Of a stretch of 64,000 bases of DNA, positions 23,743-35,300 are shown piece by piece (position 1 is the stretch's first letter; each line of letters starts with the position of its first letter). This stretch comes from JBGRQA01 sp041725895 (GTDB taxonomy: Bacteria; Bacteroidota; Bacteroidia; Bacteroidales; Marinifilaceae). The stretch lies in contig JBGRQA010000003.1 in assembly GCA_041725895.1 (NCBI GenBank), forward strand, positions 210,490 through 274,489, read 5' to 3'. The notes under the pieces were generated by a model. The model did no database searches. It was not told the DNA's origin and saw only the letters and a list, made by a program, of their open reading frames with translations. The position numbers and the translations under genes are program-made.

Positions 23743-24478
23743 TTCGAGACTCTTTGTTGGGACCGGTAAATTCAGCTCCAATAAAATTATGGCCGAAGCA
23801 CTGGTAGCAACCGGCAGCGAAATGGTCACCGCAGCCCTGCGCCGGGTTGACATCAACAACCAGGAAGATGATCTTCTTCGTCACATCGATCCGGATAAAT
23901 TCATGTTGCTGCCCAACACTTCAGGGGTTCGTACAGCAAAAGAGGCTGTTTTTGCTGCAGAATTAGCAAGAGAAGCCCTCCAAACCAATTGGCTCAAACT
24001 GGAAATTCACCCCGACCCCAAATACTTACTGGCGGATACGATAGAAACCTTAAAGGCATGCGAAGAATTGGCCAAAAAAGGATTTATCATCCTTCCCTAT
24101 ATGCAAGCAGATCCAATTCTGGCCAAGCAACTTGAAAATGCAGGAGCAGCTGCCGTTATGCCTTTAGGTGCTCCTATTGGAAGTAACAAGGGGATATTAA
24201 CACGTGACTTCATCAAAATCATCATCGAACAAGCCAATGTCCCCGTTGTAGTAGACGCAGGCATTGGTGCCCCAAGTCATGCTGCCGAAGCCATGGAAAT
24301 AGGAGCCGATGCAGTCCTGGTGAATACAGCCATCGCCGTAGCCCAGGACCCAATCCGTATGGCAACAGCATTTAAACTGGCCGTAGAGGCTGGAAGAATG
24401 GGCTATGAAGCAAAATTAGGAGCACAACAAATAACAGCTCAGGCCAGCAGCCCTTTAACCTCATTTTTAGATTTGTAA
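23708..24478 (+). CDS. thiG: thiazole synthase ThiG
   Basis: A 256-residue TIM barrel that assembles the thiazole ring from deoxyxylulose phosphate, dehydroglycine and ThiS-thiocarboxylate. Family marks: F-V-G-T-G-K-F near the start, L-L-P-N-T-S-G near 67, K-L-E-I-H-P-D, P-Y-M-Q-A-D, G-A-P-I-G-S and V-V-D-A-G-I-G-A-P-S. The start lies inside thiE, so translation is coupled, and thiH begins 4 nt after the stop. Confidence 0.96.
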   Translation: METLKIAGHEFSSRLFVGTGKFSSNKIMAEALVATGSEMVTAALRRVDINNQEDDLLRHIDPDKFMLLPNTSGVRTAKEAVFAAELAREALQTNWLKLEIHPDPKYLLADTIETLKACEELAKKGFIILPYMQADPILAKQLENAGAAAVMPLGAPIGSNKGILTRDFIKIIIEQANVPVVVDAGIGAPSHAAEAMEIGADAVLVNTAIAVAQDPIRMATAFKLAVEAGRMGYEAKLGAQQITAQASSPLTSFLDL

Positions 24479-24481
24479 ATC

Positions 24482-25615
24482 ATGAGTTTTTTTGAAATTG
24501 TAAATCAATCCAATTGGGACGAAATCAGGAATAGCATCTACAGTAAAACAGCCACAGATGTACAGCTGGCTCTGCAAAAAGAAGACTGTTCCCTGGAAGA
24601 TTTCAAAGCCCTCATCTCTCCTGCAGCAACTCCTTTTCTGGAACAAATGGCCCAAAAAAGTATGCTGCTCACTCAACAGCGATTTGGAAAAGGAATGCAG
24701 CTGTATGTACCACTTTACCTCTCGAATGCCTGTGCTAATTCTTGCGTATATTGTGGGTTCAGTCATAAAAACAAAATCGAACGAATCACTCTCACCGAGG
24801 AACAAATTCTTCAGGAGGCCGAAGCCATCAAAAGTATGGGGTTCGAACACATTCTCCTGGTAACAGGAGAACATCCTGGAAAAGCTGGTGTTCCCTACTT
24901 AAAGAGAGCGATCGAATTGCTACGCCCTCTCTTTGCCCAAATTTCCCTGGAGGTTCAACCCCTTAAAACGGAGGAGTACAAGGAACTAATTGATGCAGGC
25001 CTACATTCAGTTTATGTATATCAGGAAACCTATCATCAGCAAAATTACGGCAAGTACCATCCTGCAGGGAGAAAATCAGATTTCCGTTTCCGATTGGAAA
25101 CCCCTGATCGATTGGGAGAAGCAGGCATCCACAAAATGGGACTGGGATGTCTTCTTGGTCTGGAAGAATGGCGAACCGATTCCTTTTTTATCGCCCTCCA
25201 CATGAATTACCTTGAAAAGAACTATTGGCAATCGCGCCTTTCATTGTCCTTTCCCAGGTTACGACCTAATGCGGGAGGTTTTGAACCCAACATGGAAGTC
25301 ACTGATCGTGATTTGCTGCAACTGATCTGTGCCTATCGCATATTGAACCAGGAGGTAGAAATATCACTTTCTACTAGAGAAAACCAAAACTTTCGCGACC
25401 ATGTTTTCAAATTGGGAATTACTGCTATGAGTGCTGGTTCTAAAACCGAACCGGGAGGGTACGCAATTCACACCAAAGCACTGGAACAATTCGAAATTTC
25501 GGACCCAAGAACTCCTAATGAAATAGAGAGTTTCCTAAAACGAAACAATTACGAAGCCATTTGGAAAGACTGGGACAGTTTCATGCAGGAGACAAATGAA
25601 AAGGTGAAGGAATAA
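24482..25615 (+). CDS. thiH: 2-iminoacetate synthase ThiH
   Basis: A 377-residue radical-SAM enzyme that cleaves tyrosine to dehydroglycine for ThiG. The 4Fe-4S motif is Cys84-x3-Cys88-x2-Cys91. The C-terminal half shows the expected F-P-R-L-R-P, S-T-R-E-N and M-S-A-G-S-K-T segments. Use of ThiH (not the oxygen-dependent ThiO) fits an anaerobic or facultative life. Confidence 0.95.
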   Translation: MSFFEIVNQSNWDEIRNSIYSKTATDVQLALQKEDCSLEDFKALISPAATPFLEQMAQKSMLLTQQRFGKGMQLYVPLYLSNACANSCVYCGFSHKNKIERITLTEEQILQEAEAIKSMGFEHILLVTGEHPGKAGVPYLKRAIELLRPLFAQISLEVQPLKTEEYKELIDAGLHSVYVYQETYHQQNYGKYHPAGRKSDFRFRLETPDRLGEAGIHKMGLGCLLGLEEWRTDSFFIALHMNYLEKNYWQSRLSLSFPRLRPNAGGFEPNMEVTDRDLLQLICAYRILNQEVEISLSTRENQNFRDHVFKLGITAMSAGSKTEPGGYAIHTKALEQFEISDPRTPNEIESFLKRNNYEAIWKDWDSFMQETNEKVKE

Positions 25616-25727
25616 ATAAGTTATGGAGAAGAATTGATAGGGCAGACCTATTGAAGTTCGATTAAATATTCGCCTTACATTTTTTTTCACAATGAAACTT
25701 ATGTCCTAGCCCCCTTTAAACAAACCA

Positions 25728-26501
25728 ATGTATACGGATAATTTTTACTGGAATAGTCTTATGAATGGAAATCTTTTAACAGAAGAGGAACAAAAACGGT
25801 ACCAGCGCCAGATCATCCTCCCCGATTTCGGGAAGGAAGCCCAGGCCAAACTAAAAGATGCAAGCATTTTAGTAGTAGGAGCTGGCGGACTGGCCTCCCC
25901 CCTCCTGAAATACCTCTGCTCCGCAGGAATTGGTCGCATCGGCCTGATGGATGGTGACGTTGTGGAATTAAGCAATCTACAGCGTCAGATAATGTACGAT
26001 GAAGCCGACAAGGGGCAGTATAAGGTAACTGTAAGTACCCGAAAACTCATAGACCAGAATCCACAAATTAACATCGACTCCTACAACTTTAGATTAAACA
26101 GGGATAACGCTGTTGACCTATTCAAACAATACGATGTAATTGTGGATGCCTGTGACAACTTTGATACCCGCTACCTCATCTCTGAGGCTGCTCAAAAGGC
26201 AGAACGGCCATGGATCTACGGTTCGGTATTCGAGTACGGAGGACAGCTATCCGTATTTAACTTCCAATCGGGAATTCAATATACCGATCTTTATCCGGAG
26301 GCGCCGGAACAATTGCCCCTTTCCGATGGAAAACAGATCGGAGTACTGCCCGTTGTTCCGGGAATTATAGGGCTTATGCAAGCCACTGAAGCTATAAAGA
26401 TCATCACCGGCATAGGAAAAGTACTGGATGGGGATCTTTTGCTTTACAATACGCTGGATCATACGACTATGAAAGTTAAGATTTCAACCGCTGGAAATTA
26501 G
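25728..26501 (+). CDS. thiF: ThiF/MoeB/HesA-family adenylyltransferase
   Basis: A 257-residue E1-like protein that should adenylate the ThiS C-terminus. The nucleotide motif V-V-G-A-G-G-L-A-S-P, D-x-D-V-V-E-L-S-N-L-Q-R-Q and D-A-C-D-N-F are intact. It lacks the paired zinc cysteines of MoeB/ThiF: the usual C-Y-R-C-L-F-P is Y-T-D-L-Y-P, the later P-S-C-x-x-A-G is replaced, and no C-terminal C-x-x-C occurs. The cysteine used by E. coli ThiF for persulfide chemistry is therefore absent too. An ATG at 25761 is an equally possible start. Confidence 0.85.
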   Translation: MYTDNFYWNSLMNGNLLTEEEQKRYQRQIILPDFGKEAQAKLKDASILVVGAGGLASPLLKYLCSAGIGRIGLMDGDVVELSNLQRQIMYDEADKGQYKVTVSTRKLIDQNPQINIDSYNFRLNRDNAVDLFKQYDVIVDACDNFDTRYLISEAAQKAERPWIYGSVFEYGGQLSVFNFQSGIQYTDLYPEAPEQLPLSDGKQIGVLPVVPGIIGLMQATEAIKIITGIGKVLDGDLLLYNTLDHTTMKVKISTAGN

Positions 26502-26663
26502 TTAGCAATCTAACATTCTAGAATAGAGGTTCTGACTTCGAGTCACTTGTCACTATACCCATACTGACAAGAAACTGTTGACTTGCAACCTTTATTCAAT
26601 GACCGCGAAGAAATTGAACCAACATTTAAAAAGAATTACGAATATACTTCAACATTAAATAAA

Positions 26664-28328
26664 ATGAACGAGAAAAACATCAACCAACTGATATCAAGGG
26701 AAGGATTCCCAAATTCAGAGAAAATCTACATTAAGGGAGAAATGGAGGGAGTGAATGTCGGAATGCGACAGATAAAGCTATCCCCTACCCGAAATTCAAA
26801 CGGAGACTTAGAGGAAAATGCACCTCTAACGGTTTATGATACTTCGGGGCCCTACACCGATCCCAAAATTGACATAGATTTAAACAAAGGGATTGCCAAA
26901 TTGCGTCAACAGTGGATTGAAAACAGGAAGGATGCAACCGGTCAGAGCCAAATGTATTTTGCAAAACAAGGAATCATTACACCGGAAATGGAATACGTAG
27001 CCATCCGGGAGAATCAGGGCTTGAGTCAGAACCAGTTGCGCAAGGGAGAGCAATTAGTTACACCCGAATTTGTTCGACAGGAAATTGCTGAAGGTCGTGC
27101 CATCATCCCCGCAAACATCAATCATCCGGAAAGCGAACCCATGATCATCGGTAAAAACTTTCTTACAAAAATAAATGCCAACATCGGAAACTCCCCTGTT
27201 GATTCCAGCATCGATAAGGAAGTAGAAAAAGCAGTTTGGGCTTTCCGTTGGGGTGCCGATACCATTATGGACCTCAGTACCGGAAATAACATCCACCAAA
27301 CCCGCGAATGGATCATGCGCAATTCTCCTGTCCCTGTAGGTACTGTTCCTTTGTACCAGGCACTGGAAAAGGTTGAGGGGAAAGCGGAAGATTTAAGCTG
27401 GGAGATCTATAGAGATACTTTGATTGAACAAGCTGAACAGGGAGTCGATTACTTCACCATCCATGCCGGTCTGTTGTGGCGCTATATTCCATACACAGTC
27501 AAAAGAACAACAGGAATCGTATCACGTGGTGGTGCCATCATGGCCAAATGGTGCATGTCTCATCACCAGGAAAGCTTTCTTTATACTCATTTTGATGAAA
27601 TCTGTGATATTCTGGCCAAATACGATATCGCTGTTTCCCTGGGTGATGGTCTACGTCCCGGTTCCATTGCCGATGCCAACGACCGTGCGCAGATTGCAGA
27701 ACTGGAAACCCTGGGGGAACTGTGCGAAAAAGCCTGGAGTAAAAACGTACAGGTCATGATTGAAGGACCAGGCCACGTCCCTATGCACAAGATCAAGGAG
27801 AACATGGATTTGCAGGAGAAATATTGCAAAAATGCTCCTTTCTACACACTTGGCCCCTTAACCACTGATATTGCACCAGGTTACGATCATATTACATCAG
27901 CCATTGGTGGTGCCATGATCGGATGGTTCGGTACAGCCATGCTTTGCTACGTAACACCCAAAGAACACCTTGGACTCCCCAATAAGGACGATGTAAAAGT
28001 AGGGGTAATCACCTACAAATTGGCTGCACATGCCGCCGACCTGGCCAAAGGAATCGCCGGAGCTCAGGTACGCGATGACGCAATGAGTAAGGCTAGATTT
28101 GAATTCCGTTGGAAAGATCAATTCTGCATTTCCCTGGATCCGGAAACAGCCATGCAGTTCCACGACCAGACACTGCCTGATGAAGGCTCCAAACAATCTC
28201 ACTTCTGCTCCATGTGTGGTGAACATTTCTGTTCCATGAAAGCCAGTCGTGATGTTCGTGAATTGTCTGAAAAGAAGGAACAAAAACGCCAGGAATTTAT
28301 GGAAGCCGGAGGAGAAGTTTACAACTAA
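26664..28328 (+). CDS. thiC: phosphomethylpyrimidine synthase ThiC
   Basis: A 554-residue radical-SAM enzyme that converts aminoimidazole ribotide to HMP phosphate. The C-terminal iron-sulfur motif is C-S-M-C-G-E-H-F-C (C-x2-C-x4-C). The N-A-N-I/N-x-N-H-P-E, M-D-L-S-T-G and E-G-P-G-H-V-P segments are conserved. The frame stays open to a TTG at 26583, but the ATG at 26664 agrees with the family N-terminus. It is separated from thiF by 162 nt and ends the operon at a strong terminator. No thiD, thiL or thiM is in view. Confidence 0.95.
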   Translation: MNEKNINQLISREGFPNSEKIYIKGEMEGVNVGMRQIKLSPTRNSNGDLEENAPLTVYDTSGPYTDPKIDIDLNKGIAKLRQQWIENRKDATGQSQMYFAKQGIITPEMEYVAIRENQGLSQNQLRKGEQLVTPEFVRQEIAEGRAIIPANINHPESEPMIIGKNFLTKINANIGNSPVDSSIDKEVEKAVWAFRWGADTIMDLSTGNNIHQTREWIMRNSPVPVGTVPLYQALEKVEGKAEDLSWEIYRDTLIEQAEQGVDYFTIHAGLLWRYIPYTVKRTTGIVSRGGAIMAKWCMSHHQESFLYTHFDEICDILAKYDIAVSLGDGLRPGSIADANDRAQIAELETLGELCEKAWSKNVQVMIEGPGHVPMHKIKENMDLQEKYCKNAPFYTLGPLTTDIAPGYDHITSAIGGAMIGWFGTAMLCYVTPKEHLGLPNKDDVKVGVITYKLAAHAADLAKGIAGAQVRDDAMSKARFEFRWKDQFCISLDPETAMQFHDQTLPDEGSKQSHFCSMCGEHFCSMKASRDVRELSEKKEQKRQEFMEAGGEVYN

Positions 28329-28357
28329 AATTCGAATCCATTCATTCCAATCAATAC

Positions 28358-28397
28358 AAAACCGAAGAGGAAAATATAGAATTCCTCTTCGGTTTTT
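28358..28397 (+). terminator. terminator of the thiamine operon
   Basis: ACCGAAGAGGAA pairs with TTCCTCTTCGGT across a 9-nt loop and is followed by TTTTCTTTT. Confidence 0.9.
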
Positions 28398-28453
28398 CTT
28401 TTCACAAAAATCAATTTTCACTGTTTCTCCAGCCCTATTTTCCTAAAAAAATA

Positions 28454-28461
28454 TATTTTTG
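28454..28461 (+). promoter_or_regulatory. promoter -7 element of the SPOR-like gene
   Basis: TATTTTTG fits TAnnTTTG and lies 34 nt before the ATG at 28496. No -33 TTTG is found at the usual distance. Confidence 0.35.
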
Positions 28462-28495
28462 TCCGATCTGAATTACTACCAGAATATTTGAAATT

Positions 28496-29194
28496 ATGGA
28501 TCCCCTACTTAGCGACAACGAAAAAGAACTGCTTCTTCAATACAAGGAAAAAAAAGAAAGACTTCGCCAAAAGGCTATCGCAGAAGAATTTACTCGTCTA
28601 AACAAACAGATGCATAAAAAGAACAAAATCATCACGCTTCAAAGAGTTGTAGTGGCCCTTATGATGATTGGTGCCGTCCTGCTAATTTCCTTCACAATCC
28701 CTATGAACCAATTCTTTTCCGGAAATTCAGAAAAAACGGTGAAAGTAATCCCTAAATCAACATTACCTAAAGATACGGCATCCAAAACGTCCATACCTCC
28801 CAAACCAAAGAAAAAATATTTCCAGGTTCACTTTAAAAATTTGCCAAATTATCCTCTGGCACAATTCATTAGTTTGGAAACGGCCAACAATTTTTGCTAT
28901 CAATTGACAAAAATGGAATTTCCCCAGGTGACTATAACTAAGCATGCAACTTCTGCTAAGAGAACTACAACCGATACTTTAAAGCAAAGTATTGTCTCAA
29001 AATATGCCGTTCAGATAGGAGCCTACGATCATGATTTCCTAAAAAACTATCACTCAAAACTTATTTGGTTGAATTACCATTACGAGGAGGGACTTCACAA
29101 ATACAGAATAACCCCATTCGACGGATTTTCAAAAAGTAAAGCATTTGCCGCAAAATTAGAAGGGAATGATTACTACATCGTCCGAAATAAATAG
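28496..29194 (+). CDS. single-pass membrane protein with SPOR-like C-terminal domain
   Basis: A 232-residue protein: a charged helical N-terminus (residues 1-45, likely a short coiled coil), one membrane helix at about 51-70, a Pro/Lys linker, and a C-terminal domain from about 165 with Y-A-V-Q-I-G-A-Y, L-H-K-Y-R-I-T-P-F and Y-Y-I-V. That is the pattern of SPOR domains, which bind glycan strands lacking stem peptides in the septal wall. A full-length paralogue lies at 44496-45281 and a truncated one at 42470-42655. Role in division or envelope is inferred only from the SPOR resemblance. Confidence 0.7.
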   Translation: MDPLLSDNEKELLLQYKEKKERLRQKAIAEEFTRLNKQMHKKNKIITLQRVVVALMMIGAVLLISFTIPMNQFFSGNSEKTVKVIPKSTLPKDTASKTSIPPKPKKKYFQVHFKNLPNYPLAQFISLETANNFCYQLTKMEFPQVTITKHATSAKRTTTDTLKQSIVSKYAVQIGAYDHDFLKNYHSKLIWLNYHYEEGLHKYRITPFDGFSKSKAFAAKLEGNDYYIVRNK

Positions 29195-29225
29195 TAATCC
29201 TCAACCATACATCCTTTTAAAAAGA

Positions 29226-29268
29226 AAATAGGTTTATCCAGACAGCAATCATCTGAATAAACCTATTT
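29226..29268. terminator. bidirectional terminator
   Basis: A 17-bp stem with one mismatch (AAATAGGTTTAT/ATAAACCTATTT core, 9-nt loop) between two convergent genes. Confidence 0.85.
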
Positions 29269-29360
29269 ATCTAATCGACTATCTAGTCATTTCCTCCGGC
29301 CAATCCATTTTCTATGTCATTTGCTCCTACCAATGAACCAACCGCAAAAAACTCTACAGG

Positions 29361-32300
29361 CTAGCGTTGAATAACAACCCTTTTATTTATCACATTGGTT
29401 TTGGTGGTTAACTGAATTAAATAAACACCCGAAGCAAGATGATTCATCGTAACCTTTGTTCTGTCTCCCGAATGAATTTCCTTACTAAGTACCAATCCTC
29501 CCTGGTTGTTAAAAACACGCATGGTACATTTTTCATTCGTCTCAACAAAGAATTCTCCATGATTCGGATTTGGGAAAATCAGGACCTCATCTCCATCTTC
29601 AACAGAATGAATATCCAAAATATTAACAACAACGATCTCGGTTAGATCGAAATTGTAACAGTTGTTTTCATCTCTAATGGCATAATAAATATTGTGTACT
29701 CCAGTGCCAGCAAGAGAAGGATCAAAGCGAATGCCTGTTACACCCTCTCCAAAATAGTAACCGCCAACCGGAATTCCCTGTGGTAGGATTACCTGCTCTT
29801 CGTCAAGTTGCATCGTATCCTTTGCAAAGGCAGCCAGATTCACCTCCGGCAACGGCCAAACGGTTAGTTCTCTAACGACTGAAGATGCACAACCATTGTC
29901 GCTCACGGAGTAGGTTATTTTATGGACTCCCTCCCCAGCTTCAACAGGATCAAACATTCCCTCACTTACGCCGGGGCCCGAATAACTACCTCCTGCAGGG
30001 TTTCCTGCCGGTAACTCCAACTTTTCTGCATTCAAACAAACATCGGCCAAATCTCCCAGGGCTATGGTATGTGGATCCTCAATGGTTACCGTCACCTCAC
30101 TCACCGTTTTGTTTCCACTTGCATCAACCAGGGTAAAGGTCAGGATATTCTCTCCCAGTTGAGAACAGTCAAAAGAAGTTTGATTCAACGTCATGGAAGC
30201 AATCGTACAATTATCAGTAGAGCCATTATCCACATCCGCAGTCAACAGGCTGGCCACACCGTCTCCATCCAGTTGAAGTACGGTATCCCTGGTGCTTGCC
30301 AAAGGTGCTACATCATCAATGCTCACGCCCTCAACTTTAAAATTGTAGATGCTCACATCGTCGTTTGCAATTGAAACGGTCGCATTGTGCACTCCTGTCG
30401 TACAATCCGAAGTATAGCGAACAGAAAAGTTGACTTTTCCTCCCACCTCAACAACTGCTGCCTGGGGTTGCTCACTAACGGCAAATCTACTACTTCCGCT
30501 TATGGAAACAATTGGGGTGCCACTGAGGTTCAACTTTGCGGATCCCTTATTCTCAATTACGAAATTCTTGGTAATCACTTGGCCAACACTACAATTTCCC
30601 CAATGGGTTCCGTTACCTTCTGAGGGGGATTCCGAATCATCAGCAATCAGCACACTGTTGCCTTGAACGGCCATTACAGGACGGGCAGTTCCCGTTCCAC
30701 TCACCTGGAAATCGAAGGGGTTTTCATCACTATCGTTGTTGCCAATTGCAACCGTTACGCTCTTACTACCCGTTACAGCCGGATCGAAACTTACCACAAA
30801 GGTAGTACTCTCGCCAGCTGCGACTGATGTAGGCAGGGTAATCCCGGAAAGACCAAAACCGGAACCACTATCCGACAAATTAATAGAACTTACCTCCAGG
30901 TCTGTCTCTCCGGTATTTAGAATAGTAAAGGTTCTATCCCTACTTCCCTCTGCAATATCCAGATCACCGAAATCGGTACCAAGCGCCTCACTAATTACCG
31001 TTGAACCATCCGAAAGATCAATACCGCTATATTGAACATTGATTTCACGAAGGTCATCATCTACGGTAATCACACTCACTGTTTGATCCGACAAAGCATC
31101 GAAAGCATTGTCACTGTTCGCATCATCAACACTAAGTGTTACCAGGGTAGACTGATCTCCATCTGTAAGGAAATCATCGATTCCTGTTACCGTTACGGTT
31201 TGCGGAGTATTCCAGTTGGCATTGGTAAAGGTAAGTGTTGTCAAATCAACGGTAACTTCATCCGTATCCCCGCTACTAATGGTAAGTACCACATCGGAAA
31301 CGGGCTGCGCATCCAAAACAACTGTATAGGTATCTGTGGTTCCGGCTTCCGAAACGGTTGTACCTCCATCTGTTTCCGCAAGGGTAAATCCCGCCACATC
31401 ATCATCGGTAGTGCTAACATTTACTATTTGGTTGAGAACCCCATCGAAAGCATCGTTACTACTTGCAGCATTTACACCAATGGTAATAACAGAGGATTGA
31501 CTACCGTCAATCAGGTAATCATTCACACCTGTAACCGTTACAGTTTGCGGTGTATTCCAATTGGTATTGGTAAAGGTAAGTGAGGCCTTATCCACCGTAA
31601 CCTCGTTAACATCTCCACTAACAACATTCAACACTACATTCGAAAGAGGCTGGGCATCCAAAACAACCGTGTAAGTATCGGTTGTACCCGTTTCGGAAAC
31701 TTCGGTACCACCATCGGTTTCTGCAAGGGTGAAACCAGCAACATCATCATCGATAGTAGTACAAGTTACTGTTTGATCCATAGCTGTAGCAAAAGCAGCA
31801 TCGCTACTGCCATCCACCACACTAAGTGTAATGGTTGAAGACTGATTCCCGTCTACCAGGATATCATTAGCACCGGTAACCGTTACCTTCTGCGGACTAT
31901 TCCAATTTCCACTGGTAAAGGTAAGAGTAGCTTGATCCACGGTAGCCTCACCCGTATCTCCACTTGTAACACTTAAAACTACATCGGAGGAAGGCGCTCC
32001 ATTGAGAACAACCGTGAACTCATCCGTAATCCCCGATTCTGCTACCGAAGCAGTGGTTTTGGACAGAGTAAAATTGGCATCATCATCGGTAGTGGTAACA
32101 CTGACCGTTTGGTCCTCAAGACCATCGAATAAATCCTGGCTACTGGCTGCATTTACACTTATGGTAATGTCGGTGGTTTGACTGCCGTCCGCCAGGTTGT
32201 CATTCACTCCTGTTACAGTAACTGTTTGCTTGGTACTCCAATTGGCATTGGTAAAGGTTAGAGTAGACTTGTCCACTGTAACTTCATCCGTATCTCCGCT

Positions 32301-35300
32301 ACTGACATTAAATACCACGTCGGAGAGGGGTTCGGCATCCAATTTTACTGTAAAGGAATCCGAAGTGCCCGATTCGTCTACCAAGGCAGTGGTTTTCCAA
32401 ACGGAAAAAGAGGCTATCTCATTGTCGATATTGATGGCATTAATAACAATATCGGCGAAATCACGATAAGCAATATCACTTTTTTCATCTACTATACCAA
32501 TGGTCAGGGGAACTGTAACATCACCATCCACCACATCGTCATTCACTCCGGCGATACGAAAAGCACGAGGCTCATTCCATTCAGTAACTTCAAATTGATA
32601 TTCCAGAAACTCAATATCTATTTCCTCTGAGTTGGCTCTTGCAAAAGAAAATACGACATCGGAAGTTGGCATGGAATTCAGATTCACCCATATCGTATCA
32701 ATTTTCCCACGTTCCCAACCAATCGTACTTCCATTGGTTTCTATTACGGTAATTCCGGGTCCATCATCATCAATGGTAGTCGTTTTTATAATCTGATCCT
32801 CCAGCGCATCAAAAGCATCGTCGCTACTAGCATCGTCCACTGAAATAGTAATGGCAGTGATCTGGGTACCTTCTGCTACAACATCATCTACACCGGTTAC
32901 CGTAACCACTTGGGCGGAATTCCAATTGGAATTGGTAAAGGTCAGACTGGCTTTGTCTACGGTGACCTCCCCGGTGTCTCCGCTAACCACATTTAAAACC
33001 ACATCGCTGGCAGGCGGACCTTCCAGAACAACCGTAAATACATCGGTTGTACCGGATTCTTTAACTGCGGTATAGGCATCATTCTCCCAAAGGGTAAAGC
33101 CCACCTCCTCATTATCGGTAATGGTACAGGAAACATTTTGATCTGCTACACCATCAAAAGCATTATCACTATTGGCATCATCCACGCTAACACTTAGGGT
33201 AGCAGATTGATTCCCATCTGCATAAGCATCATCCACCCCAGTAACTATAACAGTTTGAGCCGTATTCCAGTTTTCAGAGGTAAAAGTCAGTGTGGCTGGT
33301 GCCACGCTTACTTCACTCTCATCACTGCTGCTTACTTTTAGAACAACATCAGAAGTTGGTTGTGCAGTTAAAACAGCTGTAAAAGAATCCTCCGTTCCCG
33401 GTTCCTCTACCGAGGCACTCAGTTTGGATAAGGTAAAACCGGCAGTATCATTATCCGTAGAGCTTACACTCACGGTCTGGTTGCTCAACGCATCAAAGTC
33501 GTTGTCACTGCCACCGGCATCTACACTAATGGTAAGGGTAATAGGCTGATCCCCATCATCCAGGTAATCATCCACAGGGGTAATGGTGACTGTTTGAGGG
33601 GTATTCCAATTCCCATTTGTAAAGGTAAGAGTTACTTTATCTATCGTGGCTTCATCGGTACTTCCATTAGCAATGTTCAGAACTACATCTGAAATGGGTT
33701 GGGCATCCAAAACCACCGTAAAGAAATCATCCGTTCCCGATTCGGTGATCGTAGCTGTCGTTTTTGACAGGGTGAAGCCTGCCACATCATTATCGGTAGT
33801 AGAAACACTTACCGTCTGATCCTCCAGGGCGTCAAAATTATTGTCACTACCGGCATCATTTACGCTGATGGTGATGGTAGTACTTTGATCCCCATCAATC
33901 AGCTTGTCATCGGCGGCCGTTACCGTTACGGTTTGCGGCGTATCCCAGTTGGCATTGGTGAAGGTCAGGCTGGCCTTATCCACGGTAGCTTCTCCGGTAT
34001 CACCACTCACAACGTTGAGAACCACATCAGAAACGGGCTGGGCATCCAGTACCGCCGTAAAGGAATCCGTTGTATTGGGCTCGCCTACGGAAGTTGTCCC
34101 CTCAGATTGAACCAGCGTAAATCCAGCAGTATCGTCATCAGTAATAGTATAGGTATGAACCGTATTCGTGCCCAATGTGGCATTGTCGGGATTCGACAGG
34201 GTAACAACAACGGTTTCGTTACCCTCAACCATTACATCGTTTACAATACTGGCAATGGTAATGTTTTTAGCTGTAGTACCAGCAGCAATGGCTAAGTTCC
34301 CGTTTGCTAAAGTGTAATCGGTTCCACCTCCTGTTGCACCCCCTGTTACCGTATAGTCAACCGTAACCTCCAAACCACTCTCAGCAGAAAGATCTACTTG
34401 CAGATCCGCACTGCTTACCGATTCCAATCCATTGGAACTGGTCGAAGTAAATGCAATAGTAGGTGAAGGGTCATCATCAAGTATGGTATAGGTATGAACC
34501 TTATTACCACCCAATGTGGCATTGGTTGGACTTGACAAGGTAACGATTACGGTTTCATCATCTTCATCCAGGAGGTTGCTTACGATGCTTGCAATAGTAA
34601 TGTTTTTGCTGGTCTCACCAGCAGCAAAATTCAATGTGCCATCTGCTAAAATACAGTCTGCACCTGTTCTCGTTGCAGAGCCGGAAACCGAATAATTAAC
34701 ACTAACCGGCAAACCACTTTGAGCAGAAAGGTTTACCTGCAGATTTGCACTGCTTACCGATTCCAATCCCTCAGAGCTTGCTGTGTTAAATGCGATGGTT
34801 GGTGCATCATCATCATCCGTGATTGTAGCAGTATGTTGGGTAGTAGCCCCCTGGTCTGCATTGGTAGGAGTCCCCATATTTACAACTATTGTTTCGTCCC
34901 CTTCATCCAAAGCATCATTGTTAACGGTTATGACGATAGTTTTGGATGTCTCCGCAAAACCAAATGTAATAGGACTTTCCGTGATGGAATAATCCGTACC
35001 ACCACCGGTTGCCGTACTGCTGTTATCCACCGAGAAGGGTAGGGTTACTTGATGCTGGTTCAATGTTTCCGACAACTGAGCTGTGATTGTTATCGTTTCT
35101 GTGGCCTCACTGCTGGATTGGGTTTCTGAAGTAAAAGTGACTGTAGGTGTAGGAATTATATTCAACGTAACCGTAGCGGTATTGCTGTCGTTTGTTCCAT
35201 CGTTTGCTACATAAGTAAAGCTGGAGTTGACCCCATCCGTATTCAGATATCTAAGGGCGCCCCCAAGCAGGTAATTCCTATGGATCTCCTGATCAACCGT

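Noticed and set aside
26583..26663. Upstream TTG start for thiC
   Set aside because: The ATG at 26664 matches the usual family N-terminus; the added 27 residues have no family support.
29283..29360. In-frame open stretch of 25 codons after the stop of the giant T9SS gene
   Set aside because: A run this short without stops is common by chance, and the protein already ends in a normal T9SS sorting domain.
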